A stretch of DNA of 64,000 nucleotides from Lagopus muta (GCF_023343835.1 NC_064439.1:42339508-42403507), one strand, 5' to 3'; positions 35,201 through 49,900 are shown, counted from the first letter of the stretch. The notes: generated by a model not told the origin, from the sequence alone. Numbers and translations are program-made.

Positions 35201-38200
35201 GTAATTGACATTCTATGATTTGTAGTACTGGCTGTCGTGGGAAAAAAAGACTTAAAATGACTTTAAAAGGTTCATTAAACACCAAAAGTCCGTGCAACAT
35301 AAATGTCTCAAAGGTCAGTGGCCTTTTTACTTTCAAGTCAGACCTATTGTCTATAGATTTAGAAATGATACTTAATTTAAAACTGAAGTTCAGGTAACTG
35401 TAACAGAAGTTTAGGTAACAGAAGAAAGCAACTGGTAGTGAGATAGGTAGGAAAAGCAGTGAGTAAAAAAGTAACTGCTTCCTAACATTTCCTTCTGCTT
35501 TTAAAACAAATGAACCTGCTTTCCAGTAATCAGTTAATGAATTTGCACTGGTATCCTTTCCTTATCTACCCCCAAACCACAGTGCATACTGAGAGAGCTC
35601 GTGTCGTGGTTACTGGATTCAGGCAGAGGTCTTGTGGGGAGGAAAATACATGGATATGACTGAGCTGAACAAACGTGCTCTGCTGTTTTCATTTTTCAGA
35701 TCTCAGAGCTTTAGTGTGCAGATTTTTTGTCGCTGGCTTTTTGTCGTAATCCAGCTCAGGAGTTGGTTATTCAGTAGGAGCAGTGTGGTTGTTCCGATCA
35801 CTTATTAATGCTGCTGTAAAATCCCCTCTGACACATCTTCAATTATGAATGAAGCTTCACAGCTAAAATGCTGTCTGGCTGATGACTCACACTGTAGGCA
35901 AATGAAAAAGGCTGTTTGGCAAATCATCTCCACAGTTCTTTTCTCCATTCTTTAAGTTAATTTTATAGATGTTAAAATTTGGAAAACCCATCCACTGTGC
36001 ATTAATGGTGTTGAGAATCTTCAGCCCAATGTTCCCTGTGGAGATCTGTTCGACTTTCACACCCCAAGTCTGCGCATGTGCATCAGCAGGAGTTGTTGCT
36101 AGCTGTGTGCATGAGGGACTACAGTGCTTTTTGATTCACTTGAGTCCCTGGTGCCCAGCAGCGTTCCTTCCAGCATTTGGAAGCTGGGCTGTTGAGGGGA
36201 GCGTATTTTAGAGTATGGGCAATTCCTGCTGTTGACCACTTTTGGTCCTTGGTTCTGAGCTTCCTTTTCAACCAATTAGTTTCACCTGCCTCTTATCCAT
36301 CTCCTTTTGGTACACAAGCAGAGAATGACAAGTCTCCTTCCAGCCTTAGCTGCCTCCTTTGTGGAGCTCTTTGGTTTAAGTGCTTCAGGCTGTCCCTATT
36401 TGGGGAGCTAGGACCTGGCAGCAATTGTAGGGGTTGCTTTAGTGCTCAACCTGCTTCACAGCTGAAGGGAAGTCTGTGTGCTCGCAGAGAAAAACACACA
36501 AACTAATTTAGAGTACAGGGAGGCACCCTCCTGCTTTATGCCATCCATCCTTCTCCCTCTGCCTCTTTCCCTTTTTTCCTAGTGAAAGGTTGATGTTTGT
36601 CCTGTTGAAGTCTGAAATTTTCAGGCAGATAACTTGTTTTTACGACACAACCTGATTTGAGTACTACATAGCTCAAAAACATTTTTGAGTCGCTTATTCT
36701 AGCAAAATGAGGCTTCTGCTGTTGTCTACTGTGTCTGGGACCAGTAGGTAACAGGCTACCTGTGCCTACCTGAGCTCTTGCTCTGGCAGCCTGCCCAGGC
36801 AGCCATTCCCTTAGCATTAGGACTGTAGCAGCTCATTCATTGCCAGGCATGGTAAGACTCCTTGGGATTAACTCCTCCCGCTGTGCAGTCAGTGCAGGGC
36901 TGTTCAGAGAGAGGCTTTTCTATTATTTATTCATAAGTGCTCATTAGAACATGCTTATGTTTTTATTTGAGGCTCTCTTTAAGTGTTTGGGTATTGTTGT
37001 TTATATTAAAGGTCAAAATATTTTTAATCCTGAGAAGAAAAATGAAAACAAAATGAAGCAGCCTTTAATTCTTCCTGTTTCAGATCTGCCAGAAGTGTTC
37101 TGGGATCGCTGCTGCTGCTCCCTGTTATGGGGCTATTGTTGTTTGTTTTGGGGTTTCGTGCTTTTTCATATTTGATTTCTGTGCTTGTTTGTGTGATGCA
37201 GTATCAGGAGACAGCCTTTCATCTGCTATCATATGAGAAAGCAGCAGAGAGAAAGACCTCTTTTATTATGAGGTTCAGAGCAGTTCCTGACTAATCAGGA
37301 GAATGATGTTCAGACAAAGTAGCAGTCTTTTAATTATTTGACTTCAAGCCACAGTGTGCCTGCTGGCAAGAACTTGAATTTTGATTTTGTAAGTGTGGTT
37401 TTGTGAAGTACTTTAACATCTAATTGTACCTTGGATGTATACTGTGGTAATGTTTTCCTGACTATCTGCCCTGGCTGTTTTATGCCAGCGTGTGGCTTAC
37501 CTTGTTTTCAAGAGTGTATTCTCATGTTTGCTTCAGTTTTGTTCTTCACAAGTTCCTGCTAGCAGATAATGATAACAAATAAGCCTTTACCTTCTATTAG
37601 CCTGGTCCAGTGGTTGGTGATCCTGCCTGTGGCGGGGGGGGGATGATCTTTGAGGTCCTTTTTGACTCAGGCCATTCTATGATGATATGATCCTATGATT
37701 AATAATTCTGAGAAGTGTTCTTGCTTATCAACCATTTTTCACATCTTTGTGTTGTAGGTGGGATTTTTGGTTAGTTTTTAATCTGTGGATGTTTTCAGAG
37801 ACTAACAAGATTAAAACTAGACTAACACACAATTTTTCCATCTGCCTGAATGTACTTTTCAAACTGTATTTTGGCAGAACCTCTGATAACATTATGAGAA
37901 TGTGTATTGCTTGACATGAATTTTTCACGGTGGTCATTTTGTACTGTGTGGCTGATTTCAGCAGACATAGAGAGAACCAGAAATATTAATGTGCTTTAAA
38001 TTTACAGAGGTTCTGATTTCACAGAATCATAGAGTGGCCTGGGTTGAAAAACACCACAATGCTCAACCAGTTCCAACCCCCTGCTATGTGCAGGTAACCA
38101 GCCACCAGACCAGGCTGCCCAGAGCCACATCCAGCCTGGCCCTGAATACCTCCAGGGATGGGGCATCCACAGCCTCCTTGGGCAACCTGTTCCAGTGCCT

Positions 38201-41200
38201 CACCACCCTATTATGTGTGACACCTTCCCCCTAATATCTAAGCTTAAACCTCCTCTGTCTTAGTTGAAAACCATTCCCCCTTGTCCTATCACTGTCCACA
38301 CTCATAAACAGTCATACCCATTCCTGTTTATACACTCCTTTCAAATATTAGAAGGCCACAATAAGGTCTCCCCAGAGCCTTCTCTTTTCCAAGCTAAACA
38401 ATCCCAGTTCCCTCAGCCTTCCCTCATAGGAGAGGTGCTCCAGCCCTCTGATCATCTCAGTGGCCCTCTTCTGGACTTGTTCCAAGAGCTCTGCATGTTT
38501 CTTGTACTGGGGGCCCCAGGCCTGGATGCAGTACTGCAGATGGGGCTTTACAAGAGCTGAGTAGAGGGGGACAATCACCTCCCTCTCCCTGCTGGCCACC
38601 CCTCTTTTAATGCAGCCCAGAACACAGTTGGTCTTCTGGGCTGCAAGCGCACACTGCTGGCTCACGTCCAGCTTCTCGTCTACCAGGATCCCCAAGTCCT
38701 TTTCCACAGGGCTGCTCTCAAGGGGTTCTTTGCCCAGTGTGTATAACCCCAGGGATTGCCCTGACCCAAGTGCAACAACACCCTGTGCTTGACCTTATTG
38801 AACCTCATTACGTTTCACTTCTGGTTCTTTCGTTTCTTTGTGTTCCTAAAATTTCTGTGAAATCTTGTATTCCTGGAATGGAATGTGCTACAAATAAAGT
38901 TCTGTCTTCTTTCAGCGTTTGCAAGAGGTGTATTCGGAAAATGGACCATCACTGCCCATGGGTCAATAACTGCGTAGGAGAGAATAACCAGAAGTACTTT
39001 GTACTGTTTACAGTAAGTATTTCACATGTGTTGTTTGAGGCTGCCTGGTGTGCAGCCACAAAACATTGCATGTCATTTCTGAAGCAGCTCCAATGCTGGC
39101 TTGCTTTTCTTTCCTGTTTCAGAAGAGCTTTTCAGGGAACTCCTGCAGACTCCTGTTTCACTAATTGAGGAACGCACACAATATAGCAATATAGGAAAAG
39201 GCAAAACAGAAAGTGTTTGCCAGGGCTTTGTGAAGCTTGCTTTGTCAGGTGATTGGCATGCTGTTTCCCAACTCATGTGGTTTGTTGATTCTTTCGCTCT
39301 GCTCTGTGTTTGGTAGAGTTGCGACCCACATATAGGGTAACTAAATGCTGTCCTTGAAGGAGCACCTGTCTGAGATTGCATAATAAGAGATGGTGTCGCA
39401 TCTTAAGCAAGGAGAGGGAAATCTACCTCCCCTTTGGAAAGCATTGTTCATGTTCTACTTGCAAGCAGTTTATTTTTGTGCTTGAAAACCGAGGAGATGT
39501 TTGACTTTTTGTGCTGTTTTCTGTAGCATAATGTGTAAGAAAGCAGGAACACAGACTTGAATACTACTTACATGGGAGGGTGCAGATCTGTTTCATCAAA
39601 AGGACTGCAAATGTCTTGTGGGAGCAGTGTGAGTGTTGCAAGGCTGCTTGTTAATGATGCCCTATTTTATTAATAAGTCTTTGGAGAAATCTGTAGGTTC
39701 AAGGAAGCGTGTTCTCATGTTACCAAGTAGAATGGGAGAAACTTTGAATTAAGAGGCAAGTCTTGCTCCAAAATTTATTTTCTACAGTGTGGTTTGTTAG
39801 GATGTGGGTTACAGAACAAAACCCATTTTTTTTCCCTTGAGCAAGGTTGTTTTCACTGTAAGGGATAAGCAAGATGCTTTAATCATATCAAAAGGATTTC
39901 TGTTCCCCTTAAAACTGCCATTACTTTCAAGTGGGCTCTATTAAACAGTCAGTGTAGTTGCAAGAGAAACAAAAGATTTTGTTTATTCTTTTTGTTTTGT
40001 TCCTGTTTACTCTCTTTAAGACCTGGGGAGATGAAAGCTTGGCAGCACCTTCCAGCTCCAAGGGGAGGCAAAACGCTCTCCTGTCACCCTTTTCTGCTCC
40101 CACAGGGTCACCCTGTAACAAAATGTCCCTCACACCTAGTAGTCTGTAGGTCCAGGAAAGTCATCCTTCTAGCCCTGTCTCTGTAAACTGTAGTGTAGTA
40201 CTGCCAGTGGTTTGAAGTATTTTGTTGCAAAGCTAAGACAGGATTAAAAAAAAAATGGATTAAGTACGAAGTGTTGAAGGCTGACAGGGATTTTCCATGC
40301 CAGTGTCTGCCTCAGGGAAAAACACTTATTTAAGGGAAAGAAATGACATCTGGAAAACAGATTAAGTGCTTCTTGTGGCTAAAACAAATTAGCTGTTGTT
40401 TCACTGGTAAACTGTAGTTCTCTCGTGCTTGAGAGCATGGACATGAGCTTTGACAGCATGACACCTGAGTGTCAGAGAGCTGCTGGTATCTGAGAGCTGC
40501 ACTGTGCTCAGCAGAGGAAGGGTCGCACTGTCTGGGAGGCCACACTGAGGCGCAGCACACCAGGCTTTGTGTCTGCCTGGCTTCCAACTAAACTTCTTCT
40601 TCCCATGCCCTTGGAGCTGTTGGTAAGGCCACATTGAGTTGGGTGTTACCTTAGTGTTCACCGCCTTCAGGTTGCTTTATTTGGGGGATGGAGGTTGTTG
40701 ATTTTTGGTTGTAGGGTTCTTCTAAGTCTGAACACTGTCCTTGATTTTAAGTTGATGAAAGTGAGCATTCTGGTCTTTGCCTGATGCCTATATTGCATCC
40801 TTTTTCTTTTTCTTTTTTTTTTTTTTCCAGATGTATATAGCACTGATTTCTCTGCATGCTCTAATTATGGTGGGATTTCACTTCTTGTATTGCTTTGAAG
40901 AGGACTGGACAAGTGAGTACTAATGAAGCATCTCATTAAGATATCAGATTAGCGTATGGAAAAGACCTTATAATGCAGTTTGCTTGTAAGACAACCCCTT
41001 CTGTATCATCTTTAGGAGAATGTTATCGAAGCTCTGTTATGTGATCTTCAATTTTATTTTTCTAATGATCAATCCTGGAACTTCATAATTTTTTCTGACC
41101 TGCCAGGATTTTTGCCCTGACAAATGGCCTATTCTGTCTTAGGGCTGAAACTGCCTGAGAGGAAGCTGAGACATAAAGACTCCTAGATGTTATGTGAGCA

Positions 41201-44200
41201 GTAAACTACTATTTCCCTAAATGCAGCACTGATTTCCTGAATGCCAAGCAAGATAAGGAGAATGTGTATGCTCTTTTTAAAAGGGTAGCATGAATCATTC
41301 TTGCAAGACTGCCAGGAAAACATGTTAACTCAGATCCAAAAATCCACCCTCACGAGAACAAGGAATTCCTTTCCACACACACACACAAAAAAAAATGAAC
41401 AAGAACCAAAATAAACTGGCAGCCCTTGTTCTGGAGCAACAAATGAACAAGTTTTCCCATAAGCATTTGAGATATGTTTTTAAAAAGTGGGAGTATGGGA
41501 AATCCTCTAGATAATGCTGAGTTAATGAGACAGGTGCCACAAGTTGTGTGTGCAGCTTGTGCCTTTTCTTGGAAGGGCATTACCTTCCTTTCTCTTAGAA
41601 TTCCCTTTTCTTAAAACATGTCATTGTGCTTAAGGACTGGTTTTATTAGCTTGTAATAATGTGGAGGATGGGTGCACTCACTTATGAACTGAATTTGACA
41701 AGGTTGTTGTGCAGTTCAGAACTTCGCCAACCAGCTGCTAAATGCCACTGAGAACATCTGGATTTGACTATGGTGGCAAGGACCATGAAGGAAGGATACA
41801 TCAAAGGAAAGTTCCCTTTCTCCAAGCCTGTGTCTGTGGGGGAAGCAGTTTCCCATCTGTCCCAGGTTTTGGCAGCAGAAGAGGAAGTTTACAAGAGGTG
41901 GATCTGTTGTTCCAGCTGCCTTACATTTTTGCTGGTTGTGCCTGATTATTGCTTATCTCTCGAAGCTTCACATTTGCTCATGGGAGAAATACTCATCTTT
42001 TCTTACTATTTTTGTGACGATGCCGTGTGCGTACTGCACATGGCACCTGTTGAGAACAATGCAGTGATTGCCAATACTAATATTTCAACCTACCTCACAG
42101 CATCTCAGAAGAAAACAGAACCCAGAAAAAGAAAAATCACGGACGAAGGAAGTGTGCTCAACAAAAAAATGGACAGATGGGTGCTTGTTTTTCAAGGCAA
42201 ATAGCATGGCACTCTGCTTAATTTGTAAAGAAGTGGTGATAGTTTTCAAAGATTACAATTGGAAAAACATTACCTGCAAAAACATGCTGCCAAAAGGGAA
42301 CACTTTGTGAAGGCAGTGGAACCAAAAAAGAATTCTGTCATCTCAACAAAATCTTTATAAGGTTAAAAACTCAAATGGACTCTGTTATAAGAGCTAGTCA
42401 CGTGGTAGCAAAATAAATCTGAACTATTTACTGATGGTGTGCTTATTAAGCAGTGCTTGGAAAGTGTGGCAGCTGTAATGTGGTATAGCTACTGATGGTG
42501 CCCCAGGAACAGCTGGTTAAAAAGGGGGATTTATTAAATTAATAGAAGGTGGTGCAACTGCCACCAGCAAATCACGCTTGATGAAATATCACTGCATCAT
42601 ACAGCCAAGAAAACATGTGTGCAAAAGCTTTGAAAATGGATAATGTCATGCAAATCATCATCTAAGCTGAGAATTGCATTAAAGTCCAATGGATTGAATC
42701 CTCACCAGTTCCAGGAGTTCCTTAAAAGAATGGATGCAATTACAAGGACATGATTTACTTTTTTGAAGGAAGGTGGCTAAGTCAGGGTAAAGTGCTGAAA
42801 AGATGCTATGATTTGCGATATGAAATCATTTGTGGAATGAAATTTGTGCCAGAACTTGAAAATGAAAAATGGCTCACAGGTTTAACAGTTTTTGGTGGAT
42901 CTGATTGCTCATTTAAATGAGTTAAATGTGTGTCTTCATGGTGAAAATCAGCTTATCTTTTCTGTTTCAACCATGACAGCATTTGCAATGAAACAAATTA
43001 TGGCAAGCCCAAGTGATGGCAAATGGCCTCATGCATTTTGATGTGTTGGCTAAATACAGGCCTGTGAACAGCAAAAAATATGCATCTCTGCTTTCTGGTT
43101 TGATGAAGGAATTTGGGAATAGGTTTCAAGATTTCCAAAAGAGTCATCATTTTTTTTTGTTTATTTGTGACTCCATTTTCAGTTGACACAAACACATTAC
43201 CTGTACATTTTCAAATGGAATGTATAGAGTTGCAGTCAGACATTTGAGTCAAAAAAAATTCGGTCTTGTTTTGTTACTGGATTTTTATAAGGTCTGCCTT
43301 AACAGAGAAAAATATCCTGTGCTTCACAATCATACCTTATTCACAGCATTGCTTTTTGGCAGTATGTGCACTTGTGAACAGTTGTTTTCAAGGATGAATC
43401 ACAGGAAGAATAGCATTTCATTGAAAATCTCTGACGAGCACCTTGAGATCTCACTAACAATTGCAGCCACTTCCATTGAACCAGGCACTGATGCATCAGT
43501 TTCATAAAAACAGGGCCAAGCATCTCATTAGTTTTATGGTTTTGCTCCTCTCTGCTTTTTACATTTTAATAAAAAATATATTAAAAACATAAGTTTTGTT
43601 ACTTTATTATATATTTTACATTTGGCCCAAGACAATTCCCCTTCACTCAGTGCAGCCCTGGCAAGCCAAAAGGTTTGACACCCATGCTATAAGTGAAAGA
43701 GAGTAGAATGGGTTCCTGAGTAGCAGGCTGGGAAAACATCTCACTGAAAAAGGAATCTGCTGCTTAACACAGAAAAACCCTGTGGTGCTTTCTTGTTGCC
43801 TTGTTGAACTTGTAGGAGTGACTGCTTCATTGTTGTGCATCCTCAAGGTCTGAGCTTCCCTGTGCACCTTTTTGAGTATGATCACCGTGCAGTTCATTCT
43901 GAAAACTCATGGCCTAGTGGGTGTTTTGCAGCTGCTGCATTACCTGATCTCTCCCCTTCCAACTCTGTTGTTTTGTCTTCACAGAATGCAGCTCCTTCTC
44001 TCCACCAACCACAGTGATCCTTCTCATCCTCTTGTGTTTTGAGGCGCTCCTCTTTCTCATCTTCACCTCGGTTATGTTTGGGACCCAAGTACACTCCATC
44101 TGCACTGACGAAACGGTGGGTGTTCCACACCCTCTTTTCTTTACCTTGTCTCTCAACGTTAATAGAAAGAGTTACAGGGTTTTGCCTCATTGCATGGGGA

Positions 44201-46908
44201 ATTCATGTGTACCCTTTGAGGAAAAATCCACTGTGACCAGCTGAATCAGCACAGTGCTAAATTGTCCTCTGAAAGTCACTGTGAGGAGTGGTGTCCACCG
44301 ACGTAATTATTGGCTGGGATGTTGTGGGATCAGACGTTACCCTGGGTAAGGTAAGGCATTGGTATTGGGGTTTACTCTGTACAGATTCAGGAACTGTAGA
44401 TTCAGGAATATTTTTCCTTTAATGAAGTGCTGCTATGCTGGTGTTTCAGATTTTTGTTGTGTCACAATGCTGGTGTCACAACGTGCAGCTTTGTGTGCTA
44501 GAAAATTTTCAGTTTTGCTTGTTAATCTGTTCAAAATCCATTCTCAAGGAGTGGGGAGGGAAAGCAGGGGAAATTTGAGACGTTCCTGGAAATGGAATAC
44601 AGTCCAATAGTGGTGGGTACAGTCTGCTGCAAAGCCACCAAGTTTGAATACATCACAGTAGAGGTGACGCAGTAATGTTGCTACCCTGGTGTTGCTGCAC
44701 TTGCTGCTTCTGTAAAGGTGGAGCTGGTGCCTCCTGGTGATACTCCCACAAGTGAATGCTGCTGGCTTTCACCAAGCATGCTCAGAGATACGATAGCTCA
44801 CATCAAAAGACTGGAATTAACTGGAGTGACTGAAGAGAAATTACAGTCTTAAAAGAGGGACCAGAGTACCCTGCCTCCTTTAGTTGTCCTTATCCTTTGC
44901 TTTACTCGTGGCCAGTTGAAGCTAGAATAAATATGTTGGCTGCCATTGGAGAGCTGTGACTGTCATTGCAGTGTGTAAGAACCCATCGCTCCTGAGCCTT
45001 CTTTACAGCGCATGTTTTTCTGCCTGGCTTCTGCAAAAGGCTGATGTTCACACTGTGGCTCTTCTGTGCTCAGAGGAGGGCTGCAGCTGTTCGTCCTGCC
45101 AGGGCGACCTCTGCGATGGGGTACAGTGTCATATGGAACCAGATCCTGTCTAAGTTAGTCAATAAGTGTGTAAATTAGCAATGCTCTCTGTGAAACCATC
45201 ACCCAAATTTCTCAGTCTTTGAAACCTGGCAGGAGTTTTTTGAAGCTGCTTCCCATAGTCAGGTACACAAATAAGTCTCCTTCATTTCCTATCCCCTCGA
45301 ATTCTGGAAGCTCTTGTGAAAGGACTTAAGCCACAGACTAAAATTAAAGATATGGACACTCCCTGTTTGGTTGTGGGGGTTTGCTTTTGATTTATGTTTT
45401 GTTTTTTTTAATACTCAGCAGTAAAGACTTTGCTCTTTGGAGGCCTCTGTGTTGTCTGTTAATTTTGCTAGCTTTGAGCTAGCTGGGTCTTGCAAACAAT
45501 CTGTTTTGAGTGCAGGATGTTGCCAGGTGAAATTCTACCTGATACAGCCCCTTTCAGAATTCTTTGTCACATTCTAGAGACAGGACTGTGTCGTGACCTT
45601 TCTCACCTTCTTCCAATCCCCAGGAGACCTCCTTCTCTGTCCTGTGCATGCTGCCCCCCTGGGATGCTTCCTCTCTGCCTGGAGGCACCCAGATCCCCAG
45701 TATTGTGCCGTTACCTCTGGAGGTGACATTCTCAGGGGTCACTGCAGCTCTTGCAGTTGGCTGAGCTTTTTCTGCAGAGCACCCAGAACTGGTAACTTGA
45801 GACACACAGATGTATTACAGTGCATTAATCTATAGCACAGGAGAGATGTGAAGGTCAGGAGAAGCTTACCTTGCAAAAGATCATAAGTTAAAAATCATAA
45901 CAATCTGCCTGCCAGCGCTACCCGTGGAAAAATAATGCTCTCCAGTGACTGCACCAGTTAATTGTGCTTCTGTGGCAGTGTGTTCAGTCAGTCATAGCTT
46001 TCCTGGAAGACCCAATTCGTGTTTATTGTACAGCACAAATTTGAGTTTGTGGGGTTTTTCGGTTTTGGTTTAAAAGGGACTGACCAGTGAGTGTTCCAGC
46101 TGATTGCTTGATGGCTTATTTTTATTTTCCCTCTAACCTGTACTAAACAATGCTAATGATTTCTCTCCAATTGGTATCTTATATGATCTTTTCTCCCTGC
46201 TGTCGGCCCATGCATGTTTTGGCAGTGATGTAGTGAAACATGAAGAGGCAGACTTAGCTACATGGAGCCATGGGTGAATCTGAACTTCCTGAACTTGCTT
46301 GGTGAATCTTGGAGCATTATAGAGATTATCTCATTGGGTTTTTTTGTCTGCAAACCTATGATTGTTTCCTCTGATTTTTTCCTCCCCATCTGGTTAGCAC
46401 GTAATGCTTTCAGCCATTAAAGTATGTGCTTTGTATTTGGTTTTATGTGGTGGGTTTTTTAAATTGAACAATACAGACAATTGGAGGTCAGGTCTTAAAA
46501 GGTTTGATGAAATTTCCAGGCCTGAACACAATTAAAACAGTTCTATTTTGGAGAAACATTTTCTATCTTCTTATTAGTAGCACTATTAGTAGTAGTATGA
46601 AGCAATGGAAAGAGGAGAGGCTCTAAAGATGCGTTTTAATGTTCTTACTCCATCCTTTGGATAAGGGGTAACTGAGAATAGACCTTTCCACAAACCCAGA
46701 GCAACAAAAACTGAGCATTTGACTGAAAATGTGATATTTCTGTTTTCAGGGAATAGAGCAATTGAAAAAGGAAGAGAGAAGATGGGCTAAAAAAACAAAA
46801 TGGATGAACATGAAAGCAGTATTTGGCCATCCGTTCTCTATAGCATGGCTTAGCCCATTCGCAACACCAGACCAAGGAAAAGCAGACCCATACCAGTATG
46901 TGGTCTGA
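31948..46908 (+). CDS. ZDHHC3: ZDHHC3 (GODZ) Golgi palmitoyltransferase, 299-aa isoform, whole coding span
   Basis: DHHC enzymes transfer palmitate from acyl-CoA to protein cysteines through an acyl-Cys intermediate; ZDHHC3 acts mainly at the Golgi. Joining 31948-32253, 34843-34967, 38916-39012, 40831-40912, 43985-44115 and 46750-46908 gives 900 nt, or 299 aa plus stop, the length of a human isoform. Four membrane segments are visible near residues 44-68, 75-95, 170-192 and 214-236. The DPG motif (101-103) spans the first exon junction. The Cys-rich domain has [18 protein letters not shown] followed by DHHC, with Cys157 as the catalytic residue, the position known in human. The tail ends PYQYVV, a hydrophobic end that could bind PDZ domains. 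First of two ATGs (ATGATG) taken as start; MMIS aligns with human MMLI. Poly(A) candidates lie at 48203 and 48370. Confidence 0.97.
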
Positions 46909-49900
46909 GGAATTCTTGACCAGCATTTCCACTAAGATAGAAACATATTGCAGCACTACTGTTTAAATTTTCCATGAATGTTTAAAACGAAAAGCAAGAC
47001 AAACTTTTTTTTATGTCTAATGAATGGCTGATAATTGCAGAGAAAAAAAAGCCCTGTATTCCACAACTTCAGATAATTCTATATCTCTGGCTGAAACTGC
47101 TGCTGTTGCTTTTCTTTCTTTCTTTCTTCTTCTTTTTTTTTTTTCTTAATCATGTTAACTTTACTGGCCTTTGTTTCTCTCTGCTTTCTGTATGGCATAA
47201 CTAATGTGAAGGGAGTTTTCCTTCTCCGTTGTGACCCACCTCTTCTGAGTAGGTTTTCATGCTGTCTGCTGACTGTGCTGAGCTCTGTGGAAGACACATG
47301 AGTGCCAAGTCCTACACAGACACCTTTGGACTTCCTGAAGGAGCGCGCTGCTCTTTCAGAAGTGAACTTGAACTGGGAAGTAGACCCTTCACTTTACCAA
47401 AAGGCACAAGATGAGAACGCAGCAAGAGAGCCAGTTGACCTGGTGATTGCACGCAGTTCAAGTATCTAAAGCAAACATTGCCAACGCTGCTTCCCCCTCG
47501 TTTTTCCTTCCACCTACAAAATCGGTTTCATCTTTCTGCCATCATTTTGTCTGTTCCCTCCCTGGTGCGCAGGAAATTGTTGCCATCTTAGGGTAACTGT
47601 GTTGCAGATTTAGAAGACTGTGTGGATTTTTAAAATGCCTTACATTTGCAGAAAAGAAAGAGAAAGAATCTGATTTTCAAATGCTTAGAATGGGAGCAGC
47701 ATCGTGTTGGCTTGTGTTTGTCTCCGTAAATGAGCTGTTGGAGCAATACCTGTTAAATAGCTTTGAAAAACTGATGTGAATGCCTGGAGGCAGATGGATA
47801 AAGACTGACCTTGGTGGGATGTGTCGTTATGCCAGGGAGATCCATCCTACATTCTTAGCATCGCCCTGGTGTGGAGCTTTGTGAATCTTTTACTGTGGAT
47901 GTGCACACCTGTGTGCAAACGCACACCGTGTGTATGTATGTTAAAGCTGGGAACTGGTGGTGGTAAGGAGCATGTGTACTTCATGGACTGTGTGGTGATG
48001 AAAGGGGAGGGACAGAAGGCATTCCAGAAACAGGTAAGGCCAAACCATTCATAACTGTGACCGATGCCTTGTGTTCAGGCAGAAATTTTGCTATATTTTG
48101 GATCATTACTCCTATAGACTTATCAGAATATTGCGAACAAAGGAAAAACTACTCATCAGCTGTGTCCAGGAATTCCAAGGAATCTTTTCTTTCCTTGGTT
48201 TAAATAAAAGCCGTATTTTTTGGAAGATGATGTGTTTAGACTGCTTCAAAGCCATGGGGGGATGGAGGGAAATCAGGGAAGGAGAAGTTTAGCGGATGTC
48301 TCATTTTGGAAGTAATGTGAATGCTGCATCTTTTCAATCTGTCAATGCTTCCATATGGAAAACAAATGCAATAAAACTTTTCCAAAAAAATTCTTTGCTG
48401 TTCTTAATTTCTTGAAACTTTGGGAAAATCTGTAACGGCTTCCTGAGCTTGGTCTGAGCAGGATTGGCTTTTGTCACCCAGATAGGTAATGAATGAATGC
48501 ATCTCACCATGTAATTAATTGCTGAATTGCACGTTCTGGTTTTGTTTTATGTCCTGTTATTCACTACGCATTTTGAAGGAAGGTTGCTTGCATTGTTCTG
48601 GCATTTAGATCGTTGTGGAGAAAACAAAAATGTAATTACTCATTTCTGGTTTCAAACAAACACAAAGTGTTGTATTACCCAGTATTGTATTTTTCAGGCA
48701 AGCTTTCTGATGTTCGGAGCCGGCAGGGATGTCTGTCTGTTGGTGCCTGGTGTGCCTCTCTAACTGGTGTTCTCTGGTTTATTTGCACTGTGCATCTCAG
48801 AGTGTGACTTGCTGCAATGTGGCTCAGCACCAACACGAGGAAGGCAGGCTTGCTGCACCACCTGATTTCAAGTGCTGGTTCTGCTTTGGTGCAGCTGACA
48901 GAAATGGGAGCACAGATGTGGAGAGAAGTTACAGTGTTTGAAGTTCTGCTTGTGTCTTCCTTTTGGATTTTACAAGCATACGAAAAGAACCAAATGCCTT
49001 CCTTCTGAGCTGTGAGGGCGGTCTGCAGGTCACTGCTCCTGAGCCAGAGCCCCCAGCACCCTGTATGGCACGGCACAGAAACGGGTGCTGAGGGAGATGG
49101 GGCAAGGAGCCAATTACACAGAGCTGCTGGTAAAACAGAAGTTCCTGACTGCTGATTCTTTTCTCACTCGGCTCTATTTATCTGTGCTTGCACATCACAA
49201 AGTAAACTTATTTATCTGGGAACCTTTCTTTATCTTTCCCTCCCTTTCTGTAACCTTCCTCACGCCCTGCTGACTGTGGCAGCCAGGCAGAATGTGAACA
49301 GGAGCTGATTTTGAACAGTTTTGTCTATTTTGAATATGTGCCCAGGAAGCATAAATAAGGCTGGGGATGGAGAGGAGAGGGAGAGCTTTGCCCTGCCTGC
49401 TGTGCTGAGCTGCCCTTAGCACAGCTTCGAGCCGACCTCACGTAGTGCCATGGTTGGCAGATGCTGTTCTGAGTGATGGGTGGTGGTTTGGAAAGATGGG
49501 GCTTGCTGCTTCGAAATCTTCACAAGCCTTATCCCCCATTTTAGCAGTGTGCATTGAACTGGGTGACACAACCAATTGCCCAAGGAAGCTGTGCTGCCTT
49601 ATCCCTGGAGGCACTCAAGGCCGGGTTGGATGGCACAACCTGATCCAGTGGGTGGCATCCCTGCCCATGGCATGGGGTTGGCACTGGGTGGGCTTTAAGG
49701 TCCCTTCCAACCCAAAACATTTTATGACTCTGTGACTGAAGACAGGGTTAGAGCTGGCATGACCAGGGAGGCTTTCCATGCTTGGTGCTTTTTCTCCCCA
49801 GCGCAGAAGCAAGCTGCTGCTTGTTAATTATGTAATATCACATTAATTATGAGGCTCACGAGGTGTGCAGTTGTGGTGCCACAGAGGTCATTCGCATGTC

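Larger units (their letters stand above)
34968..38915 (+). other. ZDHHC3 intron after coding exon 2
   Basis: About 3.9 kb. Holds a CR1 3' end (37600-37700) and a large minus-oriented CR1 fragment (38020-38815) that ends about 100 bp before coding exon 3. Nothing else is recognised. Confidence 0.65.

Noticed and set aside
38348-38707. 119-codon minus-strand coding frame
   Set aside because: It is the C-terminal part of CR1 ORF2 in a truncated LINE copy, so it is annotated as a repeat and not as a host gene.
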